64,000 nucleotides of DNA. Origin: Bacteroidota bacterium (GTDB taxonomy: Bacteria; Bacteroidota; Ignavibacteria; Kapaibacteriales; HRBIN21). The stretch is from positions 1 to 64,000 of the forward strand of contig JAUQPL010000001.1 of the NCBI GenBank assembly GCA_030550395.1, written 5' to 3'. The first letter of the stretch is position 1; each line of letters opens with the position of its first letter. Under the pieces are notes generated by a model. The model did no database searches. It saw only the letters and a list, made by a program, of their open reading frames with translations, and was not told the DNA's origin. This document shows positions 25,409 through 34,902 of the stretch, piece by piece. The position numbers and the translations under genes are program-made.

Positions 25409-26514
25409 AGGCGAGAATTCTCTCGGTCGTTGGGGCGCGACCGAACTACATGAAGGTGGCACCCTTGCAGAAGGCGTTTGAGCGGTATAGCCACTGGGTC
25501 GAGCATCTTATCGTCCACACGGGGCAGCATTATGATGCCGAGATGTACGATGTTTTCTTCGCCGATTTGGATCTGCCAGAGCCGGCAGTCTTTTTAGGAG
25601 TGGGACCAGGAACCCATGCGCAGCAGACGGCTCGTATCATGCTTGCATTTGAACCTGTGTGCATGCAGATGCGCCCTCGGTTGGTTATCGTTGTCGGGGA
25701 TGTGAATTCTACGCTCGCTTGTACCTTAACGGCGGTTAAGCTGGGGATTCCCGTGGCCCATGTAGAGGCCGGACTGCGCAGTTTTGACCGAACGATGCCA
25801 GAGGAGATCAATCGGATCGCAACCGACGCAATTGCCGATTATTTCTTCGTGACCGAGCCCAGCGGGGTGGAGAATCTCCGGCGCGAGGGAGCTCCACCGG
25901 AGCGGATTTTCCTGGTGGGCAATACGATGATAGACTCGCTGCTCCTTGCACTGCCTAAGGCACGCCATCATCCGATTCGGGACCGCTTCGGATTGCGTCC
26001 GAAAGAGTATGTAGTCGTTACCCTCCACCGTCCCAGCAATGTGGATCATCCCGAACAATTGCGAATGCTTCTGGAGATTCTGTCCGAGGTAGCAACGTGG
26101 CGGACGGTTGTTTTCCCTCTCCACCCGAGGACGCAACAGGCGATAGACCGCTTTGGATTGCGGGAGTATCTCTGCTCTCTGCGGGCGCTCCCTCCACTGA
26201 GTTATGTGGAGTTCTTGGCGCTGTTAGTGGAAGCGGATTTCGTGATGACGGATTCGGGAGGTATTCAGGAGGAGACCACTTACTTGGGCATTCCTTGCCT
26301 GACATTGCGCACAACGACGGAGCGTCCGATAACGTGTCAAATAGGTACAAACCAGCTTGTCCCACCGCAAGCAGAGAACATACGGGCTGCCCTAGACAGA
26401 CTCCGGCGTGGGGAGCGCAAGCACGGGCAAGTGCCACCGCTGTGGGATGGACATGCGGCAGAACGCATTGCGGAAATTATCGTGCGCCATTGTTTGCGTC
26501 TGCCTCTGGAGTAG
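25405..26514 (+). CDS. wecB: UDP-N-acetylglucosamine 2-epimerase (non-hydrolysing)
   Basis: 369 residues, GT-B-like epimerase. GARPNYMKVAPL, VHTGQHYDAEMYDVFF, VVGDVNSTLACTL, HVEAGLRSFDRTMPEEINR, VTLHRPSNVD, and TDSGGIQEETTYLGIPCLTLRTTTERP cover the whole family signature. It interconverts UDP-GlcNAc and UDP-ManNAc. The ATG overlaps the dehydrogenase stop (ATGA) and the export gene begins inside its 3' end, so the four genes from 23016 form one operon. Confidence 0.95.
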   Translation: MKARILSVVGARPNYMKVAPLQKAFERYSHWVEHLIVHTGQHYDAEMYDVFFADLDLPEPAVFLGVGPGTHAQQTARIMLAFEPVCMQMRPRLVIVVGDVNSTLACTLTAVKLGIPVAHVEAGLRSFDRTMPEEINRIATDAIADYFFVTEPSGVENLRREGAPPERIFLVGNTMIDSLLLALPKARHHPIRDRFGLRPKEYVVVTLHRPSNVDHPEQLRMLLEILSEVATWRTVVFPLHPRTQQAIDRFGLREYLCSLRALPPLSYVEFLALLVEADFVMTDSGGIQEETTYLGIPCLTLRTTTERPITCQIGTNQLVPPQAENIRAALDRLRRGERKHGQVPPLWDGHAAERIAEIIVRHCLRLPLE

Positions 26515-28210
26515 TGCAGGCGCACAGGAAGTTCCGAAGTCCCTTCTCCCTCAATCGGTCTGGCAGCTTTTAGAGGGCACGGAGAACTTAGGAGCTATGC
26601 GGGATATGGTGCCGGAGCTGCCACCGTCCGATCGCACTGTATCGGCGGAAGAATACCGGCTCGGACCCGGGGATGTGCTCCTAGGGCATATTGTGGCACC
26701 GGTGGTGCAAACACACCGATTGGTGGTCTCAGTGACGGGAGAGTTGGTGATTCCCCGCTTTGGACTGTTGTCGGTGCAAGGTATGAGCCTAGCGCAAGCG
26801 CGCCGGAGCGTTGAGCAATTGGTGCAACAGCGCCATCCCGAAGCCAGAGTAGAACTCAATCTGCTCGTGCCTCGGCGGGTTGTTGTCACAGTCACCGGGT
26901 ATGTACGAGCACCGGGCATGTATGTGCTACCGGCCAGCGTGCGCGTTTCTACGGCAATTCGGATTGCGCTCCAAAGTGGGCAATCAAGTGTGTCGGCAGG
27001 CCAACGCTTATCCCTTCCGGGGGCAAGTTCACGCCAAGAAGTGGAATCCTACGAGTGGGAATCCAGTGCTATTCCACCGCTACCCAGCTATTGCACGCGC
27101 AACGTCTTGCTGCGCTTTGCCGATGGGCGGACGCAGACGGCCGATATTGAGCGGGGGCGAGCGATGGGGGATCTGACCGCAGATCCTTTAGTCAGTGAGG
27201 GCTTGGAGATCTTTGTTCCTCCGCCACCGCCGGAGGGCTATCCTACGGTGTCTATCGGAGGAGCAGTCGGGCGGATGCTTCGGGTAGCATACCGGGCAGG
27301 GGACAAGGTATCGTTTGTACTTCGCTTAGCTGGCGGACTCCGGCCGGAAGCCGAACCAGTAGTTTTCGTCCATGCTCCTGGGCAGCCACCTCAGCGTATA
27401 GAGCTGGACACGGTGGGCAATCCGGTGAAGGATTTAGACTTGGTGCCCGGGGCCAGTCTTCTTGTGCCTCAACGTCCAACACCTGGGGCAACTCGGTTGG
27501 GGATTGTCCGGGTGGTTGGGAGCGTTCTCCATCCTGGGGCATACGTTATTGAGCCAGGGCGTACGCGCTTACGGGAGGTCATCGAACGTGCTGGGGGACT
27601 TGCTCCCAATGCGGCCTTGGCGCAAGCGTATATCCAGCGAGTTCCCGCACCCTGGCTCCTTGCTTCTGATCCACGGATTCCTGCGGAGGTAGGTCTTTAT
27701 AGCCGATTTCTCTACAGTGACCTGCGCCTGGAGGATACAGTGCGCTATGCCTTGGACATGCGCTTGCAACGCTCTCTGGTGGTGTGCGACTTCGTTGCTC
27801 TCTTTCAGCATGGGGATACTCGGCAGGATGTGCCTTTAGAGGACGGTGACCTCATTGTGGTGCCGACGGCTTCGGAGGGGATATACCTCTGGGGGCAGGT
27901 GCGCCTGCCGGGCTATGTTCCGTTTGTACCAGGCAAGACAGTAGAATGGTACGTGCAGCAGGCAGGGGGATACAGTGTAGGAGCAGATCCCAAGCGTGTG
28001 CGTGTGCTACGAGGGCCGACTCGCAATTGGCTCTTGCCCGAGCAAGCGGGAGCGGTTCAGCCCGGTGATGAAATCTACGTCCCCCGTCGGTTAGATGTCC
28101 CTGCGTGGGCGCAGCAGCAGGCGGAACTTCAGTTCTACACGGTGCTGGTCGGTGCGGTCTCAACGCTGACGTTTGTTGTGACGACGATCTTCAACCTTTT
28201 ACGGCGCTGA
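26453..28210 (+). CDS. SLBB-domain polysaccharide export protein
   Basis: About 585 residues. Signal peptide (MRQNALRKLSCAIVCVCLWSSAGAQ), then a poly-saccharide export (PES) motif YRLGPGDVLLGHIVAPV near 62-78, VSVTGELVIPRFGLLSVQGMSLAQA, and repeated SLBB units (VRVVGSVLHPGAYVIEPGRTRLREVIERAGGL; WGQVRLPGYVPFVPGKTVEWYVQQAGGY). It ends with a hydrophobic helix (TVLVGAVSTLTFVVTTIFNLL), as in Wza-type channels that cross the outer membrane by a C-terminal helix. Role: export of the cluster's polysaccharide. ATG 26453 gives the best signal peptide and overlaps wecB by 62 nt; ATG 26447 is an alternative. Its last 20 nt overlap a convergent GT2 gene. Confidence 0.88.
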   Translation: MRQNALRKLSCAIVCVCLWSSAGAQEVPKSLLPQSVWQLLEGTENLGAMRDMVPELPPSDRTVSAEEYRLGPGDVLLGHIVAPVVQTHRLVVSVTGELVIPRFGLLSVQGMSLAQARRSVEQLVQQRHPEARVELNLLVPRRVVVTVTGYVRAPGMYVLPASVRVSTAIRIALQSGQSSVSAGQRLSLPGASSRQEVESYEWESSAIPPLPSYCTRNVLLRFADGRTQTADIERGRAMGDLTADPLVSEGLEIFVPPPPPEGYPTVSIGGAVGRMLRVAYRAGDKVSFVLRLAGGLRPEAEPVVFVHAPGQPPQRIELDTVGNPVKDLDLVPGASLLVPQRPTPGATRLGIVRVVGSVLHPGAYVIEPGRTRLREVIERAGGLAPNAALAQAYIQRVPAPWLLASDPRIPAEVGLYSRFLYSDLRLEDTVRYALDMRLQRSLVVCDFVALFQHGDTRQDVPLEDGDLIVVPTASEGIYLWGQVRLPGYVPFVPGKTVEWYVQQAGGYSVGADPKRVRVLRGPTRNWLLPEQAGAVQPGDEIYVPRRLDVPAWAQQQAELQFYTVLVGAVSTLTFVVTTIFNLLRR

Positions 28211-29003
28211 GTCGTGGTGAGCCCGTAGAAAGTAGGGCTTCCGGCAGTGTCGGTGGGCGACGGAGTAGTTGTCCAAGACGCCGGAGAGGTTTTGTCAGCG
28301 GGACGAAGAGACCTTGGAGCGTTAAGGAGTGCTGCCGCCATGCTTGCCAGCATTCACGATTGCCCTGCAGGATTGCGCGGAGCGAACCATTGCTTATTCC
28401 CCCTGCGTCCATGCAAAGTAAGATGCGGGGAATATAGTGCACGCGGATGTTCCCCAGGAAGAGAAAGCGAAACATCAGCTCGTAATCGGCCGCAATGGGG
28501 TAGGCAAGATTAAAGGTACCAAAGCGCTCGTAGAGGTGTCGTCGAGCGAAGAAGGTTCCGTGGGGTGGCATCCAGCCGAGGTAGTATTTCCAGCGGCGGT
28601 AGTTGCCGGCGCGCCAGTAGCGGATGATCCGCTCGCGATACCTTGTCACGAAGACAGCATCTCCGTAGCAGGCTTCTACCGTGGGGTCGGAAAAGGTGGC
28701 GACGACATCGCGCAAAACGAACCGATCGGCGTACCGGTCATCGGCATTCAGGAACCCGATGATGTCACCGGTGGCGTAGCGTAAGCCCTTGTTCATTGCA
28801 TCGTATAAACCACCATCGGGCTCGCTGATGAACACGGCAAGACGGGAACGATGTCGTTCAATGACCTCTAACGTCTCCCGTCCGGAACCACCGTCAATGA
28901 CGATGGATTCCACTTCCGCATCCGTTTCCTGGCTGAAAAGGGAGTCCAGTGCCCGTCCAATTCGGGGATCGTTGAGGACAACTGTGATGACGGAAACTCG
29001 CAT
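28191..29003 (-). CDS. GT2-family glycosyltransferase
   Basis: 270 residues with a GT-A fold. SVITVVLNDPRIGRALDSLFSQ (4-25), VIDGGSGRETLEVI, FISEPDGGLYDAMNKGLRYATGDIIGFLNADD (DxD-like ADD), and a C-terminal HGTFFARRHLYERFGTFNLAYPIAADYELMFR, matching the colanic-acid/EPS GT2 group (WcaA/WcaE-like). Transfers a sugar during repeat-unit assembly. It is the only minus-strand gene of the polysaccharide cluster, has its own promoter box at 29033-29040, and its 3' end overlaps the export gene antisense by 20 nt. Confidence 0.9.
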   Translation of the reverse strand: MRVSVITVVLNDPRIGRALDSLFSQETDAEVESIVIDGGSGRETLEVIERHRSRLAVFISEPDGGLYDAMNKGLRYATGDIIGFLNADDRYADRFVLRDVVATFSDPTVEACYGDAVFVTRYRERIIRYWRAGNYRRWKYYLGWMPPHGTFFARRHLYERFGTFNLAYPIAADYELMFRFLFLGNIRVHYIPRILLCMDAGGISNGSLRAILQGNRECWQAWRQHSLTLQGLFVPLTKPLRRLGQLLRRPPTLPEALLSTGSPRLSAVKG

Positions 29004-29032
29004 TGTTCCGATGACGTCAGGGGAAGCGACTG

Positions 29033-29040
29033 CAAAAATA
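29033..29040 (-). promoter_or_regulatory. Promoter -7 box (TATTTTTG) for the minus-strand GT2
   Basis: CAAAAATA on the plus strand, reading TATTTTTG towards the GT2 gene, 30 nt before its ATG. Confidence 0.55.
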
Positions 29041-29084
29041 CACTTCGCCTCAAAGGGGAAGGCGGCTTGCTCCGTTTGGGTCAG

Positions 29085-29092
29085 TAGTTTTG
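29085..29092 (+). promoter_or_regulatory. Promoter -7 box (TAGTTTTG) for the sugar transferase gene; near-leaderless start
   Basis: TAGTTTTG matches TAnnTTTG and lies only 10 nt before the ATG at 29103, so the transcript would start about at the start codon. A TTG lies at 29067-29069, closer than ideal. Confidence 0.45.
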
Positions 29093-29102
29093 TGCCCTGG
29101 CT

Positions 29103-30575
29103 ATGGTGACGGTACGTTTGCCATTGTTTCGGTCTCTTTCCGTAAGGCTGCCCCGCAGGTGGGGGATGGGGCGGTGGGGTCCTTCCTTGTTCCAGCTGGC
29201 TGCGGACGTGCTGAGTGTGACGATTGCTACAGCATGCTACCTCTGGGTGCGCTTTGCCAGTGGTTGGTTTGAGTCTGTAGTGATTCCAGAAGGAGGGGAA
29301 GTAATTGCTATTGTGGGGGCGCTGGATATCTACTGGGTGCTCCTGTTATGGCTTTTGGGGCTGTATCGGAATTGGTACATCCGCCCGCCGATGGAAGAGC
29401 TCTCAGCGCTTTTGCGGGCGGTATTGATTGGGATGGCAATCCTGCTGTTGCTTATTCTGGGCGACAGTGGCGATTTCTATCATGGTAACTTCCGGGCGGT
29501 TGCGGCGGTATACGTGGGGATACTCCTTGTGGCGCTCGGGACAGGAAGGTTACTTGTTCGGTCTGTACAGCAAGCGCTGCGGCGCCGCGGGGTTATCAGC
29601 ATTCCTGTGCTCTTGGTTGGCAATTGTGGCGGGATTGAACGATTACAGGCGGAGCTGTCCCGCCTTGACCATTGGGGATACCGACCTTTGGGCATTGTCA
29701 CAGAGGAGCTACTCGGGCAATCTGGGAGGAGGAACGGAGAAGTCCCTGTCGTTGGGACCCTGGAGGAATTGCCGGAGTTATTACGTCGCTTGAAGCCTAA
29801 GGAACTGTTGACAGCTTTCCATCCGCCGCAGTTGGAGTCGTTCTATCGAGTGATTGGGATTGCTGCAAAGGCGCGGGTAGGGGTGAAGATCTTGCCGGAG
29901 TTGTACCGTGTAGCTATGGGGCAGGCACGTATCCGGCGGCTCTATGGCACGCGGCTGCTGGAAGTGGACCCAGAATTGTTGCGACCGTGGCAGGCGTTTG
30001 TAAAGAGAGCGTTGGACATTGCCATTAGCATTGGAGTGCTTGTTGGGGGAGCTCCTCTGTGGCTTCTCATTGCTATTGCAATCTGGTTGGATAGCGGAAG
30101 GCCGATTCTCTTTGTTCAGGAGCGGGTAGGGAAGGATGACCGTTTGTTCCGATTGTACAAATTCCGGACGATGCTTCCTGAGGGAGATTCCGATCGGGCA
30201 TGGCGGCATCGTCATGATCCGCGCATTACCCGTGTCGGGCGTTGGCTTCGGCGCACGCATCTGGATGAGATCCCGCAGTTTTGGAACGTACTTAAAGGGG
30301 AAATGAGCATTGTTGGACCGCGGCCGGAGCGCCCGTACTACGTGGAGCTTTTCACTCGGATGGTTCCTGAATATCCGCGTCGGCACATTGTTAAACCGGG
30401 TATTACGGGCTGGTGGCAAGTGTGCCGTCGTCGAGAGCTGGACGCTCCTACTCCGGAGGGGGTGCGTCATCGGGTGGAGCTGGACTTTTACTACATTGAG
30501 AACCAGTCGCTGGCACTGGATTTTGAGATCATGCTTCGCACGCTTTGGGTGATGCTGACAGGCAAAGGGGTATAG
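29103..30575 (+). CDS. Polyprenyl glycosylphosphotransferase (WbaP-type initiating sugar transferase)
   Basis: 490 residues. N-terminal four-helix membrane region (about 30-150), a CoA-binding-like Rossmann region ([29 protein letters not shown]), a membrane re-entrant helix, and the full catalytic domain: [67 protein letters not shown] and [10 protein letters not shown]. It transfers hexose-1-phosphate to undecaprenyl phosphate, starting the repeat unit. DPM-like GT follows 3 nt after the stop. A second, degenerate copy of this domain is fused to the GT at 31288. Confidence 0.92.
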   Translation: MVTVRLPLFRSLSVRLPRRWGMGRWGPSLFQLAADVLSVTIATACYLWVRFASGWFESVVIPEGGEVIAIVGALDIYWVLLLWLLGLYRNWYIRPPMEELSALLRAVLIGMAILLLLILGDSGDFYHGNFRAVAAVYVGILLVALGTGRLLVRSVQQALRRRGVISIPVLLVGNCGGIERLQAELSRLDHWGYRPLGIVTEELLGQSGRRNGEVPVVGTLEELPELLRRLKPKELLTAFHPPQLESFYRVIGIAAKARVGVKILPELYRVAMGQARIRRLYGTRLLEVDPELLRPWQAFVKRALDIAISIGVLVGGAPLWLLIAIAIWLDSGRPILFVQERVGKDDRLFRLYKFRTMLPEGDSDRAWRHRHDPRITRVGRWLRRTHLDEIPQFWNVLKGEMSIVGPRPERPYYVELFTRMVPEYPRRHIVKPGITGWWQVCRRRELDAPTPEGVRHRVELDFYYIENQSLALDFEIMLRTLWVMLTGKGV

Positions 30576-30578
30576 GTT

Positions 30579-31316
30579 GTGAGCGTACTTGTTGTCATTC
30601 CAACGTATAATGAGCGGGAGAACATTGCCGAGCTTATCCCAGCAGTGCTGAAGCTTCCCATTCAGGCGGAGATTCTCGTTGTTGACGATGCTTCTCCTGA
30701 TGGTACGGCAGAGGAGGTGTACCTGTGGCAGCGGCGGGTGCCCGGGCGGGTACACCTTTTACAACGTCCGGCGAAGCTGGGATTAGGTTCGGCCTATTGT
30801 GCGGGATTCCAATGGGCATTACAGCGGGGATATGAGGTTGTGGTCCAGATGGATGCCGATTTCTCCCACAATCCTGCTGATGTTCCTCGGCTGGTGGCAG
30901 CATTGCAGGAGGCAGATGTTGCGATTGGGTCGCGCTACATCAGCGGTGTCAATGTTGTGAATTGGCCGATGGGGCGGTTGCTGTTGAGCTGGCTAGCGAA
31001 CCGGTATACCCGGTGTGTGACGGGGATGCCTGTGGCCGATGCCACCAGCGGCTTCAAAGCTTTCTGGGCTCGTGTGCTGCGCCACCTCCGCTGGGAGCGG
31101 ATTCGCTCCAATGGATATGCCTTCCAAATTGAGGTGAGCTACCGCCTCTGGCGATTGGGCTGTCGGATTGTGGAGGTACCTATTATCTTTGTTGACCGCC
31201 GCAGTGGGATGTCAAAGCTCAATCGGGGCATTGTCTACGAAGCAGCATGGATGGTGTGGCGACTTCGACTTTCCAGCCTCTTAAGGGATGAACGCCGCTA
31301 CTACACAGACTCATGA
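30579..31316 (+). CDS. Polyprenol-phosphate mannosyltransferase-like GT2 (Dpm1 type)
   Basis: 245 residues, GTG start. VLVVIPTYNERENIAELI (4-21), LVVDDASPDGTAE, KLGLGSAYCAGFQWALQRGYEVVVQMDADFSHNP (DxD) and ATSGFKAFWARVL are characteristic of dolichyl/polyprenyl-phosphate mannosyl or glucosyl transferases. No membrane helices follow the catalytic domain. It probably charges a lipid carrier with a sugar from a nucleotide donor. Located between the initiating transferase and the GT2 fusion gene; the latter starts inside its last 29 nt. Confidence 0.88.
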   Translation: MSVLVVIPTYNERENIAELIPAVLKLPIQAEILVVDDASPDGTAEEVYLWQRRVPGRVHLLQRPAKLGLGSAYCAGFQWALQRGYEVVVQMDADFSHNPADVPRLVAALQEADVAIGSRYISGVNVVNWPMGRLLLSWLANRYTRCVTGMPVADATSGFKAFWARVLRHLRWERIRSNGYAFQIEVSYRLWRLGCRIVEVPIIFVDRRSGMSKLNRGIVYEAAWMVWRLRLSSLLRDERRYYTDS

Positions 31317-33306
31317 GCAAGCAGGAACGGGATTTTTGGCGGAACCGCCAAGTCTGGAGCTCTCCGTGCTGATTGTTAGTCACAATGTCCGAGAGCTACT
31401 GGCACAGTGCCTTCGCTCGGTGGAGCAAGCCCTCCAGGGTATTGAGGGGGAGATCCTCGTGGTGGACAATGCCTCGGAGGATGATACTGTGGAAACTCTC
31501 AGACCGCTCTTTCCTTCGGTTTACTGGATTCCACTGGAGGTCAATGTCGGTTTTGGGCGGGCAAATAACATAGGGATGTCCTATGCTCGGGGACGTTACA
31601 TCCTCCTCCTCAATCCTGATACGCTCGTTCACCCGGGTACGCTGCGCGCAATGCTGGACTACATGGAACACCATCCGGAGGTGGGCATCGCTGGATGTCG
31701 GGTTTTGAATCGGGATGGGTCTTTCCAAGAGACATGTCGGCGGGGATTCCCAACGCCGTGGGTAGCTTTTACACGTTTGTTCGGCTTAGAACGCCTCTTC
31801 CCGCGGTCGCCTCTTTTTGCGCGCTATTCTCAAAGATTCCGAAGTGAGTACGAAGTTGGCTATGCCGAAGTCATTTCAGGCGCCTTTATGTTCTGCCGTC
31901 GGGAGGTGCTGCGGGAGTTGCGCGGCTTTGATCCGGAGTACTTCCTCTACGGTGAGGATGTGGATTTATGCTATCGGGCGCATCGGGCGGGCTGGCGGAT
32001 TGGGTATGTGGGGACGGTTAGCATTTTGCACTTCAAAGGGGAGAGCACTCGCCGTTCCACAACCGATGCCGTGTACCATTTCTACAACGCTATGCACATC
32101 TTCGTGCGCCGCTACTATGGTGGGTCGCCACTGGTACCCGTTTTGCATGCTGGCATTAAGCTCCGGGAGTTCATTGCTCGGCTGTTTCGATATCCCTATC
32201 TTTGGCTGTTAGGGTTTGCGGATTTGGTCGGTGTTACAGCGGCGTTATTGGTAGGGACGCGCTTGCGCTTTGGGAGCTTCTTGGGATTGCCGTCGTATGC
32301 CTATCCGACGGTGTTTCTTGCCGTTGGTACGGTGGTGGTCATGCTTATGGTGCTATTCGGGGATTATTTGGAGCGACGGGTCCAAATTGCCCGGGCAGTA
32401 ATGGTCTATGGACTGTGCCTGTTTGTGGTGGCGTCCCTGACGTACTTTTTCAAGGATTATGCTTTCAGTCGCTGGGTGGTATTGGCCACAGCTGTCGGGG
32501 GAGCGGCATGGGGCGTTGGGGTGCGCATGGGGATACAGCTTCTGCAATGGCTCAAATATGAGATGCGACCGCGCCGGGTGGCCATACTGGGTAATGGGAC
32601 GTTAGTTCAAGCCCTTGCGACGACTTTGCGGCAGCAGCGGGATTCGGGGCTTGTCCTTGTGGGGGTTATTCATGAGGGTGAGGGAAAGCCGCCCTTGGGG
32701 GACGGTGTCCCGGTGTTAGGTTCCTACGAGGAATTACCGGAAGTGGTTGAGCGTTGCCAGATCCAAGAGCTTATCATTGCGACGGCGCAGCTTCCTCCTG
32801 GGGAGGTTGTAGCGCTAGCGGAGCGATTAGCCCGGTGGCGTGTGCGCCTTTCAATTGCCCACAGCTCCGATGAGCTATGGGCGCAGCGCTTTGTCCGGGA
32901 GCTTGTGGGACAGGAACCAGCCTGGGTGGAGTACCCACTGTTGCAGCCACGGCTGCGGGCACTCAAACGGGTCATGGACATTGGCGTAGCCGTCATTGCC
33001 CTGAGTTTCGGGATGCCACTTGTATTTTTGAGCTCCCGGCGTAGAGAACTTTTGCATTGCTGGTGGCGTGTACTGCAAGGACGATGGAGCCTTGTCGGTA
33101 TAGACCGACGAGGCGGAGGGGAAACAAATGTGTTCGCAAAACCTGGACTTCTTACGCTGGCACAACTCAGTGCTGAAAGAGAGCTGTCCCCGAGCATTGT
33201 GCGGGAGCTTAACCACTATTACATGCGTCACTATTCCCTTGCGCTGGATGTGGAGATTGTCCTGAAATATTGGGTTCGGAGACTTCGCCGTGAAGCACGT
33301 GCTTGA
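31288..33306 (+). CDS. GT2 glycosyltransferase fused to a degenerate polyprenyl glycosylphosphotransferase
   Basis: 672 residues. Residues about 25-270 are a rhamnosyltransferase-like GT2 ([80 protein letters not shown]-type). From about 305 the layout copies a WbaP-like protein: four membrane helices, then a Rossmann region ([28 protein letters not shown]), then [16 protein letters not shown]. The catalytic block is missing: no QxRxG, KFRTM or LDExPQ; only [24 protein letters not shown] and [14 protein letters not shown] remain. The second half is therefore probably a non-catalytic scaffold. accA starts inside its 3' end. Confidence 0.85.
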   Translation: MNAATTQTHEQAGTGFLAEPPSLELSVLIVSHNVRELLAQCLRSVEQALQGIEGEILVVDNASEDDTVETLRPLFPSVYWIPLEVNVGFGRANNIGMSYARGRYILLLNPDTLVHPGTLRAMLDYMEHHPEVGIAGCRVLNRDGSFQETCRRGFPTPWVAFTRLFGLERLFPRSPLFARYSQRFRSEYEVGYAEVISGAFMFCRREVLRELRGFDPEYFLYGEDVDLCYRAHRAGWRIGYVGTVSILHFKGESTRRSTTDAVYHFYNAMHIFVRRYYGGSPLVPVLHAGIKLREFIARLFRYPYLWLLGFADLVGVTAALLVGTRLRFGSFLGLPSYAYPTVFLAVGTVVVMLMVLFGDYLERRVQIARAVMVYGLCLFVVASLTYFFKDYAFSRWVVLATAVGGAAWGVGVRMGIQLLQWLKYEMRPRRVAILGNGTLVQALATTLRQQRDSGLVLVGVIHEGEGKPPLGDGVPVLGSYEELPEVVERCQIQELIIATAQLPPGEVVALAERLARWRVRLSIAHSSDELWAQRFVRELVGQEPAWVEYPLLQPRLRALKRVMDIGVAVIALSFGMPLVFLSSRRRELLHCWWRVLQGRWSLVGIDRRGGGETNVFAKPGLLTLAQLSAERELSPSIVRELNHYYMRHYSLALDVEIVLKYWVRRLRREARA

Positions 33307-34240
33307 TTTTGAGAAGCCGCTTGTGGAATTGGAGCAGAAGCTGGCAGAGCTTCGTGCGGTTTCTGACCAGTTGGACATTCGGGCAGAGCTTGTTGAGTTG
33401 GAGCGCCAGGTTGAGCAGTTGCGGCGGCACATTTATGCTAATCTGACTCGGTGGCAGCGGGTGCAGATTGCTCGCCATCCTGAGCGTCCGTACACGCTGG
33501 ACTACATTCGGAATGTGTTTTCGGACTTTGTGGAATTGCACGGCGATCGATGCGTCGGTGAAGACGCTGCTATTGTTGGAGGCCTAGCGCATTTTGAGGG
33601 CATATCGGTTATAGTCGTCGGGCATCAGAAGGGGCGGACTACACAGGAGAACCTCCGCCGCAACTTTGGGATGCCGAATCCGGAAGGCTATCGGAAAGCA
33701 TTACGGCTGTTCCGCTTGGCGGAGAAGTTCGGCAAGCCCGTCATCACTTTCCTGGATACTCCCGGCGCCTTCCCAGGAATTGAAGCGGAGGAACGGGGGC
33801 AGGCGGAGGCGATTGCTCGGAATCTGTTTGAGATGGCACGCTTGCGGACACCGATTCTCGTCATTATCATCGGCGAGGGAGGATCGGGTGGAGCGCTTGG
33901 TATTGGAGTGGGTGATCGGATCCTCATGCTCCAATATGCCTGGTACTCCGTCATTGCCCCCGAGTCCTGTTCCAGTATCCTGTGGCGAAGCTGGGATTTC
34001 AAAGAGCAGGCAGCCGAAGAGTTGGAGTTGTGTGCAGAGGATTTGCTTCGGCTTGGAGTTATCGATCGTATCGTTCCGGAACCCATGGGAGGGGCTCACC
34101 GGGATCCCGAGGAAATGTATGAGATTATGCGCACGGTATTGCGTGAGGAGTTGTCGGCGATGCTGCGTATCCCTGTAGAGGAGTTGGTGCGGCGGCGTCG
34201 GGAGAAGTTTTTCGGCATGGGGGTCTGGAAGGAGGGATAG
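33290..34240 (+). CDS. accA: Acetyl-CoA carboxylase, carboxyltransferase subunit alpha
   Basis: 316 residues from GTG 33290. Typical AccA: N-terminal helical region [150 protein letters not shown]. With AccD it moves the carboxyl group from biocarboxyl carrier to acetyl-CoA, the first step of fatty-acid synthesis. accD, accB and accC are not nearby. It overlaps the end of the GT fusion by 17 nt; the next gene starts on the base after its stop. Confidence 0.96.
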   Translation: MKHVLDFEKPLVELEQKLAELRAVSDQLDIRAELVELERQVEQLRRHIYANLTRWQRVQIARHPERPYTLDYIRNVFSDFVELHGDRCVGEDAAIVGGLAHFEGISVIVVGHQKGRTTQENLRRNFGMPNPEGYRKALRLFRLAEKFGKPVITFLDTPGAFPGIEAEERGQAEAIARNLFEMARLRTPILVIIIGEGGSGGALGIGVGDRILMLQYAWYSVIAPESCSSILWRSWDFKEQAAEELELCAEDLLRLGVIDRIVPEPMGGAHRDPEEMYEIMRTVLREELSAMLRIPVEELVRRRREKFFGMGVWKEG

Positions 34241-34846
34241 ATGCTGAAGAGAGTGCGTCAGTGGCTGTGGCGACAGAAGTCCCACTTGGAGGCAGCGGCA
34301 GCGCGACCTGGGGCATTGTGGACCTTATTCGGTGTTGCCTTCGTTGAGTCATCGGTGTTTCCTATTCCTCCCGATGTCATGCTCATCCCGCTGGTGGTCC
34401 TGCGCCGGCAGCAGGCGTTTCTCATAGCTGCTGTCTGTACGGCTGGTTCTGTTCTCGGCGGACTCTTGGGCTATGCCATTGGTTATGGATTCATGGATGT
34501 CTTGGGCAGGCGTATTGTGGAGCTGTACCATGCCCAGGGGGCTTGGCAGCAGGTTGTTGGACTGTACCATAGTGAGCTTGGAGTTTGGTTCCTGGCTGCC
34601 GCGGCCTTTACGCCAATTCCGTACAAGGTTGCCACAATTGCCGCCGGAGCGGTTTCGCTACCGATTGTTCCCTTCGCGCTCGTATCCCTTGTCGGGCGTG
34701 CTACCCGCTTCTTTCTGGTCGCTGCGCTTCTATGGGCGTTCGGACCAGTGATGCGGCAGTGGATGGAGCGCTACTTTGATTGGCTTGCATTGGCATTTTT
34801 TGCACTTTTAGTGCTTGGATTTTTGGCTGTCCGCTATCTGATGTAG
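34241..34846 (+). CDS. YqaA-like (SNARE-associated/DedA superfamily) membrane protein
   Basis: 201 residues with four or five membrane segments and the superfamily marks: FVESSVFPIPPDVMLIPLVVL (about 34-54), GSVLGGLLGYAIGYGFM, and FTPIPYKVATIAAGAVSLPI followed by GRATRFFLVAALLW. The DedA/YqaA group includes polyprenyl-phosphate or phospholipid flippases, but for YqaA itself the substrate is not settled. Directly abuts accA; probably the last gene of that run. A role in lipid-carrier recycling for the polysaccharide cluster is only a guess. Confidence 0.85.
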   Translation: MLKRVRQWLWRQKSHLEAAAARPGALWTLFGVAFVESSVFPIPPDVMLIPLVVLRRQQAFLIAAVCTAGSVLGGLLGYAIGYGFMDVLGRRIVELYHAQGAWQQVVGLYHSELGVWFLAAAAFTPIPYKVATIAAGAVSLPIVPFALVSLVGRATRFFLVAALLWAFGPVMRQWMERYFDWLALAFFALLVLGFLAVRYLM

Positions 34847-34902
34847 ACGCCGTATCGGAGATTTTTCAGGGCATGTTCCACTCTTTGTAAAGGGGAGTAC
34901 TC

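Noticed and set aside
29781-30755. 324-residue minus-strand reading frame
   Set aside because: Antisense shadow of the glycosylphosphotransferase catalytic domain; Asn/Arg/His-rich, no motifs.
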